Positions 23,596 through 36,011 of a stretch of DNA of 64,000 bases are shown here, piece by piece (position 1 is the stretch's first letter; the number at the start of each line of letters is the position of its first letter). Under the pieces are notes generated by a model that searched no databases, was not told the DNA's origin, and saw only the letters and a program-made list of their open reading frames with translations. The DNA lies in contig CM060912.1 of the NCBI GenBank assembly GCA_030737875.1, positions 210,441,231-210,505,230 on the forward strand, written 5' to 3'. The position numbers were made by a program, and so were the translations under genes. The stretch is from Allium sativum. Its lineage: Eukaryota > Streptophyta > Magnoliopsida > Asparagales > Amaryllidaceae.

Positions 23596-23815
23596 TATTA
23601 AATCGAATAACGACGCTGCAGTTCGTATTTTGAAATCGAAACTTCAAACGATTGTACCGAGAGATTCGACCGTCGGATTTTCCCGAAATTGGAACCGTTG
23701 GATTCATTTTGGAAAGATCTTTCTAATTATGTAAATTTTGTGAAGATCCAACGGTTAGATTTTTAGATATGTGTAAATCAAATCTGAAGAAAAACAACGC
23801 CACGGTCGCGTTATG
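23310..23815 (+). repeat. 249-bp tandem duplication in LTR B1
   Basis: Two copies, each starting with an (AT)n run and containing GCTGCAGTTCGTATTTTGAAA (23366 and 23615), CCCGAAATTG and CTGAAGAAAAACA. They have diverged, so this is an old duplication of the LTR 5' domain. Confidence 0.8.
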
Positions 23816-24598
23816 GCCCGAAGCGTCGTTTTGAATAAATTGGCTATTTTAAAATAAATAAAAATAGCGATAAATCGTTATAAAATATTATAAACAATAT
23901 GGATGTGAAATTTAGAAACTAACTGAAGTTTGGCTAAGTCGAATGGTTTCTTGGGTATTGATCTGATGTTGGTTTAGGCCTTCGGGGTTAATATTTGGGA
24001 AATCGTTCTCTTACTGATTGACGGTTAGTGACTAATGAATTGAAATGATGCGTATGTATGTTAGTGTTGCACTTGTTTATTATATACGCGAGTTGCTCAG
24101 AAAGACCGAGTTTATCCCATTCTAAATAACTGAATCGACGATAAGAAATCATAGATGAAGACGGTGGTCGAAGACCGGAGATCTTCACCTCGTTTGGATG
24201 GTAACCGAGGTCCTGATTGGGAGGCATCCCGAAATATGGATAATGAGTGGTGATCGTCCAGACGTACGTGGTGATCGATGGGTTTGCGAGGTATATAGTG
24301 CCTCTGGTTTCGTTCAGACCCAGAACGGACTTGCAAATGGACAGTGTGTCTGACATTGTAATTTATTCTGTGTGATTGATAGCCATCAGTTGCACGGTGT
24401 GAATTGCCTGTGTGGCATGCTAAGATGCAGTGATCAGGGCTTCTGTTGAAAAGCAAAGTCTTGTGGTGATGATCAAAGCCCCGCCTGTGTGGCATAGCTT
24501 TGTGTATAACGTAAATTCGCGAGCCTCACACCCCGGTATGAAACAGAAATGGGAGAGGACATCAGGGAGGGCCTGCATTTCTAACTAGCTAGAAGTGG

Positions 24599-24624
24599 CG
24601 TCAGTGGTTTTACATGCCCTGACG
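24599..24624 (+). other. CGTCAG/CTGACG hairpin, LTR B1
   Basis: Six perfect pairs at the position where LTRs C and B2 have TGTCAG/CTGACA; the outer pair changed on both sides. Confidence 0.6.
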
Positions 24625-25053
24625 AGTTTGACTTATGTGGTTGTTGCTGTTGCGAGGCGCCTCGGATAAATCGGTCGATCCGGGATCGATGGATTCATTC
24701 GTTGACTCACTTACGCCCCAAAGGGCGGAGAAACGTAGTGTTCAGGCATTTTAATCCACTCCATGTGGACCGGCCCTGACGATCCAAGGGTCGATGCGTT
24801 CTGATCCTGAGACTCGGGCTAGGCAGTCTTGAAGTCGGTAAGGACTATCTTTTGCCTTGGTTCATGACAGAAATCCAATTCCCAAATACGTGACTGTGCG
24901 GTTTTGATTGTATACCCATATTTGGTGACATAGTGGCATGGGACGCTCATGTCGTCTATGATTGATAGTTATGTTTTGAAATTGTTTCTGAAACATATAA
25001 ACACTAGTAGTAATATCAAATGCTTTTGTTTTATTCGTATCAAGCATATTTTG

Positions 25054-25337
25054 GCCATTATAAGGTAAAACTTTATCCTCCGGTTTGCGTTGCATTGTGT
25101 GATGGGAACTGAGTCTTATAATGGCTACATTTTTATAAAAAGCATTGCGATGTTTCAAAGAATTATTTGTTTTAAAGCACTGGCGATCCGATGGAGTAAA
25201 CCCGTTCCACGAAAGTGGCGTGGTCCTGTGATTAGCCATATTTTAAATGTGTTGAGTAGATTTCTCATACCAGTCCCATGACTGACTCGTAGTTTGTTTC
25301 ACTTTCAAACTCGGGTGCCCCTTTTTCTACATGGGCA
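25054..25337 (+). other. Conserved LTR 3' hairpin domain, LTR B1
   Basis: Hairpin 1 pairs GCCATTATAAG (25054-25064) with CTTATAATGGC (25115-25125), with ACTT/GAGT inside. CAGTC/GACTG (25271-25284), AGTTTG/CAAACT (25291-25311) and TGCCC/GGGCA (25316-25337) follow. Confidence 0.7.
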
Positions 25338-25657
25338 GCCTTGTATTCAGGTTTAGCTGGTTCTTTCTGGATAGCTGGAGCTGAAGATGGATTCTATTAT
25401 TTATCTCTTTTTATGTTGTTCAGCTCCTATTGTACATTATGTTTGTTTTCCGCTGTAGACATTTATGTATAGCTGAACTGTATTTGTACTAAGTATGATC
25501 CTGTATACTGTGTAACTCTGATGATTATTGTTTATCTGGTGATTATTTGTTCATTATCTGGTGTATTTATTTATTTCTGTTCTGTTGTTATCTGTTTCTG
25601 CGTTATATTCCAAGGATTACCCTTGCCGCCGTCAGTACGGGGTTTGGGGTTGTCACA

Positions 25658-26278
25658 ATACGGTCCTAACAAAACTAGTTTCATCGAATTCTGAGACCGT
25701 TTGAAAAATGGCCATTTTCGAGTTGATTAAAATCAACTGAAACTGGTCAAACGCGTTTTACTTTGTCACTCCCACATATTGAATCGAAAAATTATGAAAA
25801 TTGGAATCTAGCAATTACTTGACATCACGGATCCAACAAAAGTGGTTTCGTCAAAATCCGAGGTCGGTTGCAAAATTTCCATTTTTAAGGGCCAGAATTC
25901 CATAGCGACTATTCTGAAAATTCATTTGGACATAACTTTTGATTCCCGCTATGAAATTTCAATTTTTCGGATTTGTTGGAAAGATATTCTCAATTAGATT
26001 CTATTATTTTTGGTTTCGCTAAAATCCGGTTTATTTTGAATCCTGTACATTCTATCAAAATCGAATTATTGAACTACCGCGCCATTTTCAATTCCTTTTA
26101 TAATATAAAATAAATATTTATATTCTAACGACGATCTATATAAATATATATGTTCGAATTCTATCAAAAATAAATTTCTCGTCGTTATTATTTAAAATAA
26201 TTCATTTTAAATGATCAAAATTCACTAAAATTGCCAAAATAAAAATTTTAAATTAGCTCGGATTTCCGGGTTATTACA
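25658..26278 (-). mobile_element. LTR group E, 5' terminal segment (minus strand)
   Basis: On the minus strand it starts at 26278 with TGTAATAACCCGG. It matches the first 850 bp of LTR C, sharing ATTTAAAATTTTTATTTT, GCGGTAGTTC and the GACGAAACCACTTTTGTTGGA block. It is cut by LTR B1 at 25657 and resumes at 5861. GAAAA (26279-26283) is the predicted target duplication in LTR D1. Confidence 0.8.
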
Positions 26279-26329
26279 GAAAATGGGGTTTTGAAATAGG
26301 AATTCAAATGGGAATTTGAATAAGATAGG

Positions 26330-26710
26330 AAATGGAGTTAATCAAATATTAGTTATTCGAATTAGAGTTAATCGAATATTAGTTATTCGAATTAGTGTTA
26401 ATCGAATATTAGTTATTCGAATAGAGTTATCGAATATAGTTATCGAAGGAGAGATTATCGAATATAGTTATCGAAGGAGAGATTATCGAATATAGTTATC
26501 GAAGGAGAGATTATCGAATATAGTTATTCGAAGGAGAGATTATCAAATATAGTTATTCGAAGAAGAGATTATCGAATATAGTTTACTCGAACGAGAGGTT
26601 ATCGAATAGAGTTTATTCGGAAAAGTGTTATCGAATATAGTTATTCTAAAGAGAGTTATCGAATATAGTTATTCGAAAGAGAGTTACCAAATATAGATTA
26701 TTCGAGGGAG
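26330..26710 (+). repeat. About 28-bp tandem repeat in LTR D1
   Basis: About a dozen units close to GGAGAGATTATCGAATATAG with a variable TTATTCGAA tail. LTR D2 has only one or two such words at the same place (52150-52190), so the array expanded in D1. Confidence 0.85.
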
Positions 26711-28353
26711 AATTATACATTGAAATTCGACTATATCGAATGTAGGAAAGTACTATTTTCTTTCCGGTTTTAAATCAAAGTTTATTCATTAATAAATTAG
26801 TTGTTTGTTTATTTATCCAAATTAAATAAATAAAAGTTATATTTAAGTTATTATATATATCGGAAGTATGGGATTATAAGACTATTATTATAATCAACTG
26901 AATTCTAAAAAGGAAGTGGATTCGTAAATAGAATCCGAGAGTTACCTAAGGAAGTTTGTTAAAGATTTAAAAGGTGAACTTTGTCTATTTCGAGGTTAGA
27001 AAGGTTGTTCAGTTAAGGTCTGAGAGGTAGTTATGCCCCAACTTGATTAACTTCAATTTTAACTAAGGAATTATTAAAGTTAGATAGTGAACATTGGTTA
27101 AGTAAATTTAGTTAATGAGTGTGATGGTTTGAGTTGGTATAGCGATGTTTTATTTAAACATCTGTTTAAATCCAATGAAGGAGTTTTGGAAATGTTATCC
27201 AAATAAGAATCACGAATGTTTTCTAATATAGGAAATAAGAAGCGAGAGTAAATATGGAAATGTTTTTCAATCAATAATAACGTATATTTCTAAATTTAGA
27301 AAATAAGAACTTACGAATATATGGAAACAGGAAATGGGTAAATGGATAAATTAATGATAATTTAATATAAAGAGATAAATGTTGATTGATGATCGATCGA
27401 TCGAATTTCTATCTGGAAATAAGATCGTTGGTTGTACACATATTTTTCTTTGATAGTTAAATCACCGACTATTTAAGTTTTTGACCATTTTTCCGTCGTC
27501 AATACGAAGAGACCAGGATCAGATTCATTATCAGAAAACCACTCTGTTTGGGCATTAGCGTTGCGAATCAAATATGATAAAGATAATTGAAGATGGAGTT
27601 GTGCAAGGGCTATTCTGGCGATCCTAGGTAGAAATTGCCCAAGATGGATTTACAGAATAGTGCCTTCGGTTTGTCCAGACCTAGGACAAAGTGTATGGAA
27701 GAATGTCTGATAGAGTATATCTAATGGATCACGTATGTTGATCGCTTCAAACATATCCACGTTTGGTGGCGGAGGAATTCGTTTCTCTTAGCTTTATACC
27801 CGTGGTATTTTTGTGGAAATCAATTTGTGATTTTGCGGGTACGACGATGTGGCATTAAAAGAAAATGAAGGTGTGATCTATCAAAAGATACGTTATGACC
27901 TCAACCGTCATTAACCGGGAAATGACAAAAATCGGGCAGGCAGCATGGCTATGTGGGTCGCCCCCATTAGGCTGTATTGTCACCATCTAGAGAATATTCA
28001 TATTTGCTACTTCTTTTGCTTCTGTATCTTCCGGGAACGGTTATGTTTCTAGCAACCGTAGGTGACAATATATTCGATACACTCAACAGAAATGAATGGT
28101 CGGCCATGTGTGGCCGGGTTGCAAGACGTTCTTGTTGAACCCAGTGTATTCCTCTCTAGAGATACACTGTCGGCAGGTGGTTCCATACCTTGTCAAAGTC
28201 GGAATCCAATCTCCATTAAGCGCCTTCGGTTTTGATTGTATACTATATATATGTGGAGCATGAGATGCAAGCGTTTTACTAGATTGTTAATTATTTGTGA
28301 TTAGACATTATTATAATATCAGAAAAGTATTGATTTTGAAAATGTTTTGGGTT

Positions 28354-28545
28354 ATCGTAAGGTAAAAACCATCCGTGTTTATGTGTGGATTGGTCTTACG
28401 ATTTTGAAAAGTATTGACTTTGAAAATGATTTTTAAAAGTTAAACCAAGTGGTTGAAGTTTACTCACACCAATCCCATGACTGACCCAGAGTTTATTTTG
28501 TTTTGTTTTCCCTAAACTCTTGGGTGCCCAAAATTTGTACGGGCA
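28354..28545 (+). other. Conserved LTR 3' hairpin domain, LTR D1
   Basis: Hairpin 1 pairs ATCGTAAG (28354-28361) with CTTACGAT (28395-28402). Hairpin 3 pairs CCCAGAGTTTA (28485-28495) with TAAACTCTTGGG (28513-28524) with one bulge. Hairpin 4 is TGCCC (28525-28529) with GGGCA (28541-28545). Hairpin 2 has one mismatch here (CAATC/GACTG). Confidence 0.7.
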
Positions 28546-28898
28546 GTCAAGTAGTCGGGATTTACAGATACACTAGATGGAGCTTGGAGCAGGAGGCTTC
28601 AACAGCATTTTATAGCTATTGTTTATTTCCGCTATGACGTAAGTGTTGTACTCTAATATACAAATACAAATTTGTGTTTCAAACATTATTTTGTATAATA
28701 TATTTTATTCGTTCCGCTGTGACATTCGTGTCACTTTGATGTTGTTGTGTTCTTCTTCTTCTTCTATTCTAATTTTCTATCTTATCTATTCTCACCCTCT
28801 ATTTTCTTTCATGGACTATCCGGTGTTTTCGGTTCTTGGATGTTCGACATGATGTTGTATGCCGATATCCAAAGTCGCAATTTCCCCGGGTCGTTACA

Positions 28899-30802
28899 TA
28901 AATCGAGCTCGTAATGTTGCGGTAATTCGTAATTTAACGTTTTGAACTTCAATTGAGTATATAGAATCCAATATAAGTCAGATTTCTTTGAAGCAAGAAA
29001 TGTTCTGATTTATTTGTTTATATTTTTTTATAAAAGAGAGAGATCGAGATTTCGTCTTATAAATTGTAAGTTATATCTATTTTTTCTTCAGAAAGTCGAT
29101 GTGGAGCCGTGTATAAGCCATAACGGTTTATTTAATATAATTAAATATTGGTTTTGAATTTGGACAAGATTTTTGAGACGTAGTTATAATTTAATTTATA
29201 GAATTTTTCTGTAGTTTTCATTTTGAAAAATAAGCAACTTTTTATTTAAAGTATTTTACACCCTATATTAGTATTTTAAGATATCACAATATAAGTTAAC
29301 TTGTCCATATTATTATATTTTTGGGATCGTGGCACATCACCCAACATGATTGTTTTTATTTTTGTCCATGATAGCTTGTTCGGGAATGAAATAGCATGTA
29401 GTGGGGTACACATAATTAAAATAAAAATAAAAATATGTCCATCTTAAATACACACGTTATGTTTCCATGCGCCCCTTTCACTTGCCATGTCCAATCCTAT
29501 GCTATTTATATTTTGGTCAGATTGTTCCTTCAACATGCTGGCATTAGAAAAATGTCTGTGCTTGTTTGTATGTTTTATTCATATAATACACATCTCCACC
29601 CAAGATACCTTTCATATTTGTTAAGTCCAGAAAGTTCCTTAGTACTCATCCCAGCAACGTCAACCAATATACATGAAACAAGAAATGATATATATAAGAC
29701 CTAACAAAGAACGCATATTTAAAACAAATAATGTGCGCCCTTTTTTGCATTACCGTAAATTACGAATGCTTCCTACTTAAAATTCATACCAATATAAAAC
29801 TCACGCAGCCTAAAAACAATAAGAATATATTTATACCTTGCCCTGAAAGCTTCAGAATGGCGTGCCCTCCAAACCATTCCATTACCGTGAGTGCCAAGTT
29901 TTTTTTTAAGCCGTGTGTTGAAGCAAATTGAAAACCGTGCTCCCTACGCTGTTACATTTCGTGCTCCCCACGCTTCTCCTTCTTTTATATAATGCATCTC
30001 ATTCTACAGTTAAAAACGGATGAACCAAAACTTTAAAAAGCAATTAAAAATCAAATCTTAGGTGAAAATGGGTGCTTTCGAATCCTTTAGCCTCTTTTCA
30101 GCACAAGCCTTCGCCTCATACCAGTTTTACACCACTAGATCTCTATGTTTGTTCCAGTTAATTTCTTCAGCGTGGACTTTGGAGTGGAGGGGGTTGGCGA
30201 GTTGGTTTGTTCACAGCAGGAAGAAAACATGGGATCTCTTGGTTAGCAGCTAAACGGGTTTCAGGTGGTTTGCTCTCTTGAAGTTCATGAGGGGGCTGCC
30301 AGGTAAGGTTTGGTTCAGGGTTGATTGGAGAAGGAAGCTAATGTGGCTGTGATGCTGAAAGGGTTTGGGCGGATCTGTATATTCGATGGTTTGTCTATGA
30401 AGGGGAGTGGGTTTCGTTGCAGTTGATGGAAGTGGTCAGCGTGGTTGGAGACTAAGTTTGTGCGTGACAACTGTTTGGTGGAGGAAACGGTTTACTATGG
30501 GCTAGGATTTGATGATGTGAGATGGTATGAACATCGATTTGGATTCTATGTTATTAAGTTTGGGTTTACCATATGCTATTACACTTGTCTTTGCATTTTC
30601 TGGAAGCGAACAATAAGAAGAAGAGATGCTAAGATGCTAATTAACGCTATGGCTTGTGGTGTGATTCAATTTTGGTTGAATGAGTGGAAATACGGTGGTA
30701 AGAGGGAGTGGCCGATTGTGTTCACCGATATAGGAGGAGTTGCGGAATTTTGTTTGAATTGCTAAAAAGGGGATTTAACGGGTAATGTAGGGTAATGACA
30801 CT
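28899..30802 (+). mobile_element. LTR group D, copy D2, 5' part
   Basis: It begins inside the LTR 5' domain (CGAGCTCGTAATG, TGAGTATATAGAATCCAATATAAGTC, similar to LTR A 30940-31030), because D1 is inserted just upstream. It contains a promoter with TATATAA at 29986 and a leader with a CAGGTAAGG donor-like site near 30300. It is cut at 30802 by element A and resumes at 50172. A 106-codon frame (30445-30765) and shorter ones lie in this leader; I see no protein family in them and do not call genes. Confidence 0.75.
29986..29992 (+). promoter_or_regulatory. TATA box of LTR D2
   Basis: TATATAA in CCTTCTTTTATATAATGC, preceded by CGTGCTCC repeats that LTR J also has upstream of its own TATA-like site (minus strand, about 60507-60514). 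Confidence 0.55.
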
Positions 30803-32958
30803 TGTAATATCCCGGATTTTTCGGCCATTTAAATTCGAATATTTAAATTTGTTTATATATTATATTTGAAATATAATGGATTTTAATCGAATTTATTTAT
30901 TTAAATAGAGTTCGAATATATATATTTATATATTAATTAAAACGAGCTCGAAACATCGAGGTAGTTCGAAATTTTCGATTTGAACTTTAACTGAATATAC
31001 AGGATCCAATATAAGTCGGATTTCGGTGAAACGAGACACGTTTGAACCAGTTCGATGATATTTTTCTAATGAAAGAGAGAAATCAAAATTTCAGCTTATA
31101 GATTTCAAGTTACGTCCAATTGAAATTTCTAAATAATCGCTATGGAATTCGTTTTTAAATTATAATGATTTAATTATTTATATTAAAGATTTTATATAAA
31201 TGGAATATTATTTTAAGCCAGAATTTGAATGTTGAAGTTTTGAATTTTATACCATTTGAAATTGAAACTGTTATTTTATTATATTTATTTAACATCGTTG
31301 AAATTAGTTGTTCATGTTTAATTTGTGTATATGGTATGATATGACATTTACGAATAACACGACATTTATGAATAGCCACCTAAAGTTTGGTACTACATAC
31401 ACAACAAACAAACCTACTATATGTACATGAATGAAAACTGGAACGTATGTTTATATTAAAACTGAAACCAAAAAATTTATATATGTATATAGTCAACAAG
31501 CATAGTGGGAAGGCTAAGATGAATAAACAATATATATATATATATTATCATTATTTTTACAGACAATAAAAGGTCCGCATACCCAAATCAGTAAACAACA
31601 AAAGGGAATATAAATTGAACAAAAATATGAACAGGTAAAGTAAAGAATATGACAATTCTAATTTTTATTATGACCATACAAACAATATACATGATTTTAT
31701 TTACAGATTCTTGATTTCAAAAACAAGTAAGAAATCAACATATCCATTCGATCAACTTCTTCTTTCTCTTTTCCTTGCCGAACCATGAATCCCTCTCGAT
31801 CAGTTGAGATCTGCGAAAGAAGAAGAAAGAACCCATTAGAGGGATGATTTCATAATAGTAATGTACAACAAAAGAAAAAAAATATATAATAATACGGGGT
31901 ATGAAGGCACAATGAACTAAACATGGTGCCAGACAGGAGTATGAAGGCATGGGTATGAACACACTATAACAGTCTCAGGCAAGTGTTCAGTAACACATAT
32001 GCAAGTCAATATTTAGATACATATATATTTACATACAGTTCGAAAAAGATTGAACATTTATGTATACAAGAATACATATGCAGTTGAAAATAGGTGGCCA
32101 TTCATTATAATACTAGCTACATGTGCAGATAACTATTCATGCCATTTCATTTATATAAAATAAATTGAACACAATGAACGTTGAAGTTATATCGAATTAC
32201 CAGAGTATGTTTACAGTGCTATCTAGAACTTGTCGCAACACATGATATGCATGTTCAAGTTAAAACTATAGGAGTAGGTTATCAAGTTCAAGTACAAATA
32301 CACTGTCGGCATATATGTTCAACAGCCGCTTAAGCAAGACTGAGGTGATGCGGTAACGCGAAGTACTAAAACCGTTTCAAGCTTAATATGGCAAGTACCA
32401 AGAGGGAAAAACCATATCTAAATTGGTTCAAGAAAGATAAGGCAGAAATGACCTCTAGTAAACCAGACAGTCGAAGGGATTCAATATCTAGGACAAGCCA
32501 TAACAACACGAAAAACTAAAAGGATTCAATTATTAATTAACACCTTCATAGGCACAGCTAAAAGAATTAGCACTGCATAGCCAAATAGCTAAGAAACAGC
32601 TAAGAACATGACTGATATGCGTATGTGTATAAAAAAAAATAAAAAAAAATTGTATGGCTAAATCAAACAGGAAACTCACATGTATATACAGTAAAATTCA
32701 GGTACGAATTTAGTGTTCATACATTTAAAAATGGAAACAGGAAATCTACAATACAGGTTCTAAATCTATGAATGGAATAGACAATTCATCATCTACCCTA
32801 GTTCGACCAGAAATCTATCTCGAACAGATAAATAAGTGTCGGAAAATCCTATACCAACAATCTGAACCAAAATCTAAATTTCAGATTCGAATTCCGTTGA
32901 CATAACCATTCATAACCATAGATGGACAGTGATCCTATCTACAATCAAAAACCGCTAC

Positions 32959-32966
32959 TATAAATA
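32959..32966 (+). promoter_or_regulatory. TATA box of element A LTR1
   Basis: TATAAATA about 30 bp upstream of an A/C-rich stretch (TACATCACAAACCACAC) typical of a plant start site. LTR2 keeps it (39665-39672); LTR3 reads CTACTAAAATTCAGG and has lost it. Confidence 0.6.
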
Positions 32967-33600
32967 AGGGTCACGGCATGGTGTTTCATACATCACAAAC
33001 CACACAAACACACAGTCAATCAAAGAAAATCCCATTCGAGAATCAGAAAAAAATCAAAATAAATATTACTGCAATTTAAAATCAAGGGAAAGGAAAAACT
33101 TATCTTTCGGATTCTTGGATGGAGTTGCTGTCGAAGCCATTCGAAGTCCAAACAATGAAGTCGTTCGAAGCCGTTCTTGGATGGATGGATCTGCAGTGGA
33201 TCGATTGAAGAGGAGAACCAGGGGTAGATCGAAGGAGGAGTGGTGGTTGCGATGTCGAACTCCGGTGTTGATGAAATTAGAAAGGGGATTAGGGTTTTGT
33301 TGATTTCGGTTTTGATAAAAATGTGGAGGCGGCTGTTGAAATGAATTAGAGGATCGGTGGAAGGGTTTTTAAGGAGTAACGGGTCGGGTTGGAAAAGGTT
33401 GGGCCGAGGTTAAGGTAAGAAGCCCAAGTTTATTTTCAAAATAAAATCCATGTTATAATTTAAATTATAAACTTGTTTATACGATTTCGGGCTCATACGT
33501 TAACAGATTTCAACGCGGTCAGTTGTGTTGGGACCGTGGAGACGAGTAATTCAAGATGGAGCAGGCCTAGTCCGGATCTGAAGTGATCGGAATATTTATT

Positions 33601-33680
33601 CGAATTAAACGTCAGTTTAATTCGATTAAAAACCAGATATTATCGACAAATTTAAATCGAGGTGAGTTAAACTCACTCAG
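33601..33680 (+). promoter_or_regulatory. Leader hairpin plus GTGAGT palindrome, element A LTR1
   Basis: CGAATTAAAC (33601-33610) pairs with GTTTAATTCG (33615-33624). After 36 nt comes GGTGAGTTAAACTCACTCAG (33661-33680), a consensus-like 5' splice site (GAG|GTGAGT) whose GTGAGTT pairs with AACTCAC. LTR J has the identical 20-mer with a different upstream hairpin. Confidence 0.6.
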
Positions 33681-35959
33681 CTCTTCCCATTTATATTTTA
33701 TATAAGTTGGGTTTTTAATTTGCGTGTTCTGGTTGTTAGTGATTGACTGTTTGCTAGTGATATATATTTATCGTTGATTCAATTTCTGAAATTTTAAACG
33801 GTCGATTAATTTCAGTAAAACACCAATCGTGTTGATTTGACCCAAATAAAATCATTTCCCTTGATAGATCACATTTATAAACACATTTGAAATTGGTTGA
33901 ATTGTTTGGACTGTGTGACTTGGCTGTTGGTTGATCGATGATCGTTATAGAAATTATCAGGAATGGTTGATTATGATTGATTTGTTGAACCTTATTTCAA
34001 CATCTGTTCTGATGTTAAACAATGGGTAGTGTGGTTGGGTAATTGGAATCACCTGGTTTATAAATCAATCGATTTATAAAATATGGTTTTATCGACAGTG
34101 AGTCAATAATATTTGAGTTATAAATACATATTATAACGAAATTAGATTTTGAAAGTTATTACATTGAAAGGTTATTTTAAAAGGGGAATAAATAATTATT
34201 TATTTATTTATTCAAGGTTTATATAGAAATTGTGAAATGGTTTTTATAAAACAAACTTCTTACGTTGATAAGAATTATAAATAGAAGGGCAAGAGATAAC
34301 CTAGCAGTTAAGTATTTGATTAATCGTGGTCGTTTTTAAGGTTATTTGAGTTAATTATATTTTAATTAATTTAAAGAAGGAGTTAAATGGAATTAGTTAA
34401 AAGAATAACCATGTTTTATGTGTCGACCATTTAAACTAAGTTAGATTTTAAATTGGTGAAATAACTTAATTGGTTAAGCTTAGTAAAGTTTTAAAAAGGA
34501 GATTTATTTATTATAAAATAAAGGAGTTAACAAATTTGAAATGATTTAGGTCGAAGTAAATAATCACTTCTTAAATGTAACACATTTAAGTAACCAAGTT
34601 GAAATGGAAATGGTCGAGCGTTGGTAAGAAGCTATAGATGTGTTTATATTTTGAACTGGAGTTTTAATCAGGTAATAAAGAATTCTAAATGAATACGATA
34701 GCCTAAATGAAAGGTTTTACTTAAGATTTGAATTAAGTAAAAGAGAGGTGAAGATGAAAAGGGTTTATATTAAACCCGGAATTTATAAACAAAGTTTATA
34801 AATGGAATATGAGTTCGAGTGTCATTTTGAATTCGAATAAGGGAATTAAGTTAAGCCAAAAGAATTGGAAAGAAATTTCTCGAGGAAGAAATTTAAAAGT
34901 GAGCTTGGTAAACGAGAATTGGAAATAGGAATTGAAATAATAATATCGGTTTTTGAATTACAACTCGTATTTATCTAAAGGTAAGAACGTGGTTGATCAA
35001 GGTCTGAGAGGTAATTAAAATACCCCAACTTAAACGACTGCGGGATTATCCAAAGATAATACTAGTTGGTAATGGCGAGAGTGTGATAAGATTTTCCAAA
35101 GTAAATGATACGAGATGATATTTTCCCTAGTAACAGAATTGGGCGATTAATTTTGAAAGGCAAGTGATGCTGAATACTAGACCAGTGAATCTATTTTTAT
35201 TTTTATGGATGTTTACTTGATAGTTAAATAACCGACTATCAAGTCTGATCTTTACGATTGTTCGTATGGAAAGACTGGGATCGAATGTTTATTCGAAAAC
35301 CATTACATCCAACTAATACGAAATATATAGAAGAGATCAAGAGAAGATCGAGATGGAGCATGTGAAGGCCATAGATTTTCATAAAACGGAAGAACCACTT
35401 ACAATCTCTGATTCGACCCGGAGATATACTGGGGCTCTGTCGTGGTTGAAACTGTGGATTGCAAGGACGATCACTACTGATCCATGGGATGATTCCTATA
35501 TTGGATGCAGTAGGAGAGTACCTTCGGTTCGTCCTGTTCCTGGATAACTGGTATAGACGGATGTCTGACAGAGTAGTTCTTAAAAATCACGTACGTTGAT
35601 TTTTACAAACGTGTCTCTGTTATTGGCGGAGAGGGGCACCTCTCTAGCTTAACGACCAGAATATTTTTGTGGACGTCAATTAGTGATTTGGCGGATCTGA
35701 CGATGTGGCATTCAAATGTATGATGATCAGATGTGTTCTGACCTCAAGCCTCATCAACCGGGAGATGACAAAAAATCGGGCAGGCAGCATGGCTATGTGG
35801 GTCGCTCCCATTAGGGTGTATAATCACCTATCTAGAGAAATTCCTTTTGTTTCTTGTTCTATCGATTCTGCCCATTTGGGAACGGTGGTTTGAGTCCAAC
35901 CGTTGGTGATATACATTCGATACACTCAAGCGAAATGAGTGGTCGGTCATGTGAGGACC

Positions 35960-36011
35960 GGGTTGCAAGACGTTCTTGTTGAACCCAGTGTATTCACCTC
36001 TAAAGATACAC
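35960..36011 (+). other. Two further hairpins of the A/D/J LTR domain
   Basis: GGGTTGCAAG (35960-35969) faces CTTGTTGAACCC (35975-35986), nine pairs with a small internal loop. GTGTAT (35988-35993) pairs with ATACAC (36006-36011). Both are kept in LTR D1, D2 and J, although one pair in D2 is lost. Confidence 0.5.

Larger units (their letters stand above)
22860..25657 (+). mobile_element. Solo LTR B1, main segment
   Basis: It continues from 6000 after element C; the first five bases are the duplicated GATAT. It ends at 25657 in GGGTTGTCACA, followed by ATACG (25658-25662), which matches the site before 5862. No primer site or polypurine tract adjoins either end, so the roughly 2.9-kb sequence is a solo LTR left by LTR-LTR recombination. 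It carries an AT hairpin array, two 249-bp tandem copies and the 3' hairpin domain. Minus-strand frames at 23988-24495 and 24862-25239 are not supported as genes. Confidence 0.88.
26279..28898 (+). mobile_element. LTR group D, copy D1 (right part)
   Basis: It aligns with LTR D2 from about 52150 to its end. Shared marks are the TATCGAATGTAGG block, GTCTGAGAGGTA...CCCCAACTTGATTAAC, the GGGCAGGCAGCATGGCTATG block and the 3' hairpin domain. It ends at 28898 in GGGTCGTTACA without a primer site. The 5' part should lie left of the window, beyond inserted LTR E. The flank TAAAT (28899-28903) would be its target site in D2. Confidence 0.8.

Noticed and set aside
23988..24495. Minus-strand frames of 122 and 127 codons, with a similar frame at 63647-63898
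   Set aside because: They overlap in different frames across the structured 3' domain of LTR B. Apparent conservation follows from the LTR itself.
30445..30765. 106-codon frame before element A
   Set aside because: It lies in the LTR D2 leader region. The peptide has no motif I recognise, and the homologous parts of LTRs F and J do not keep it.
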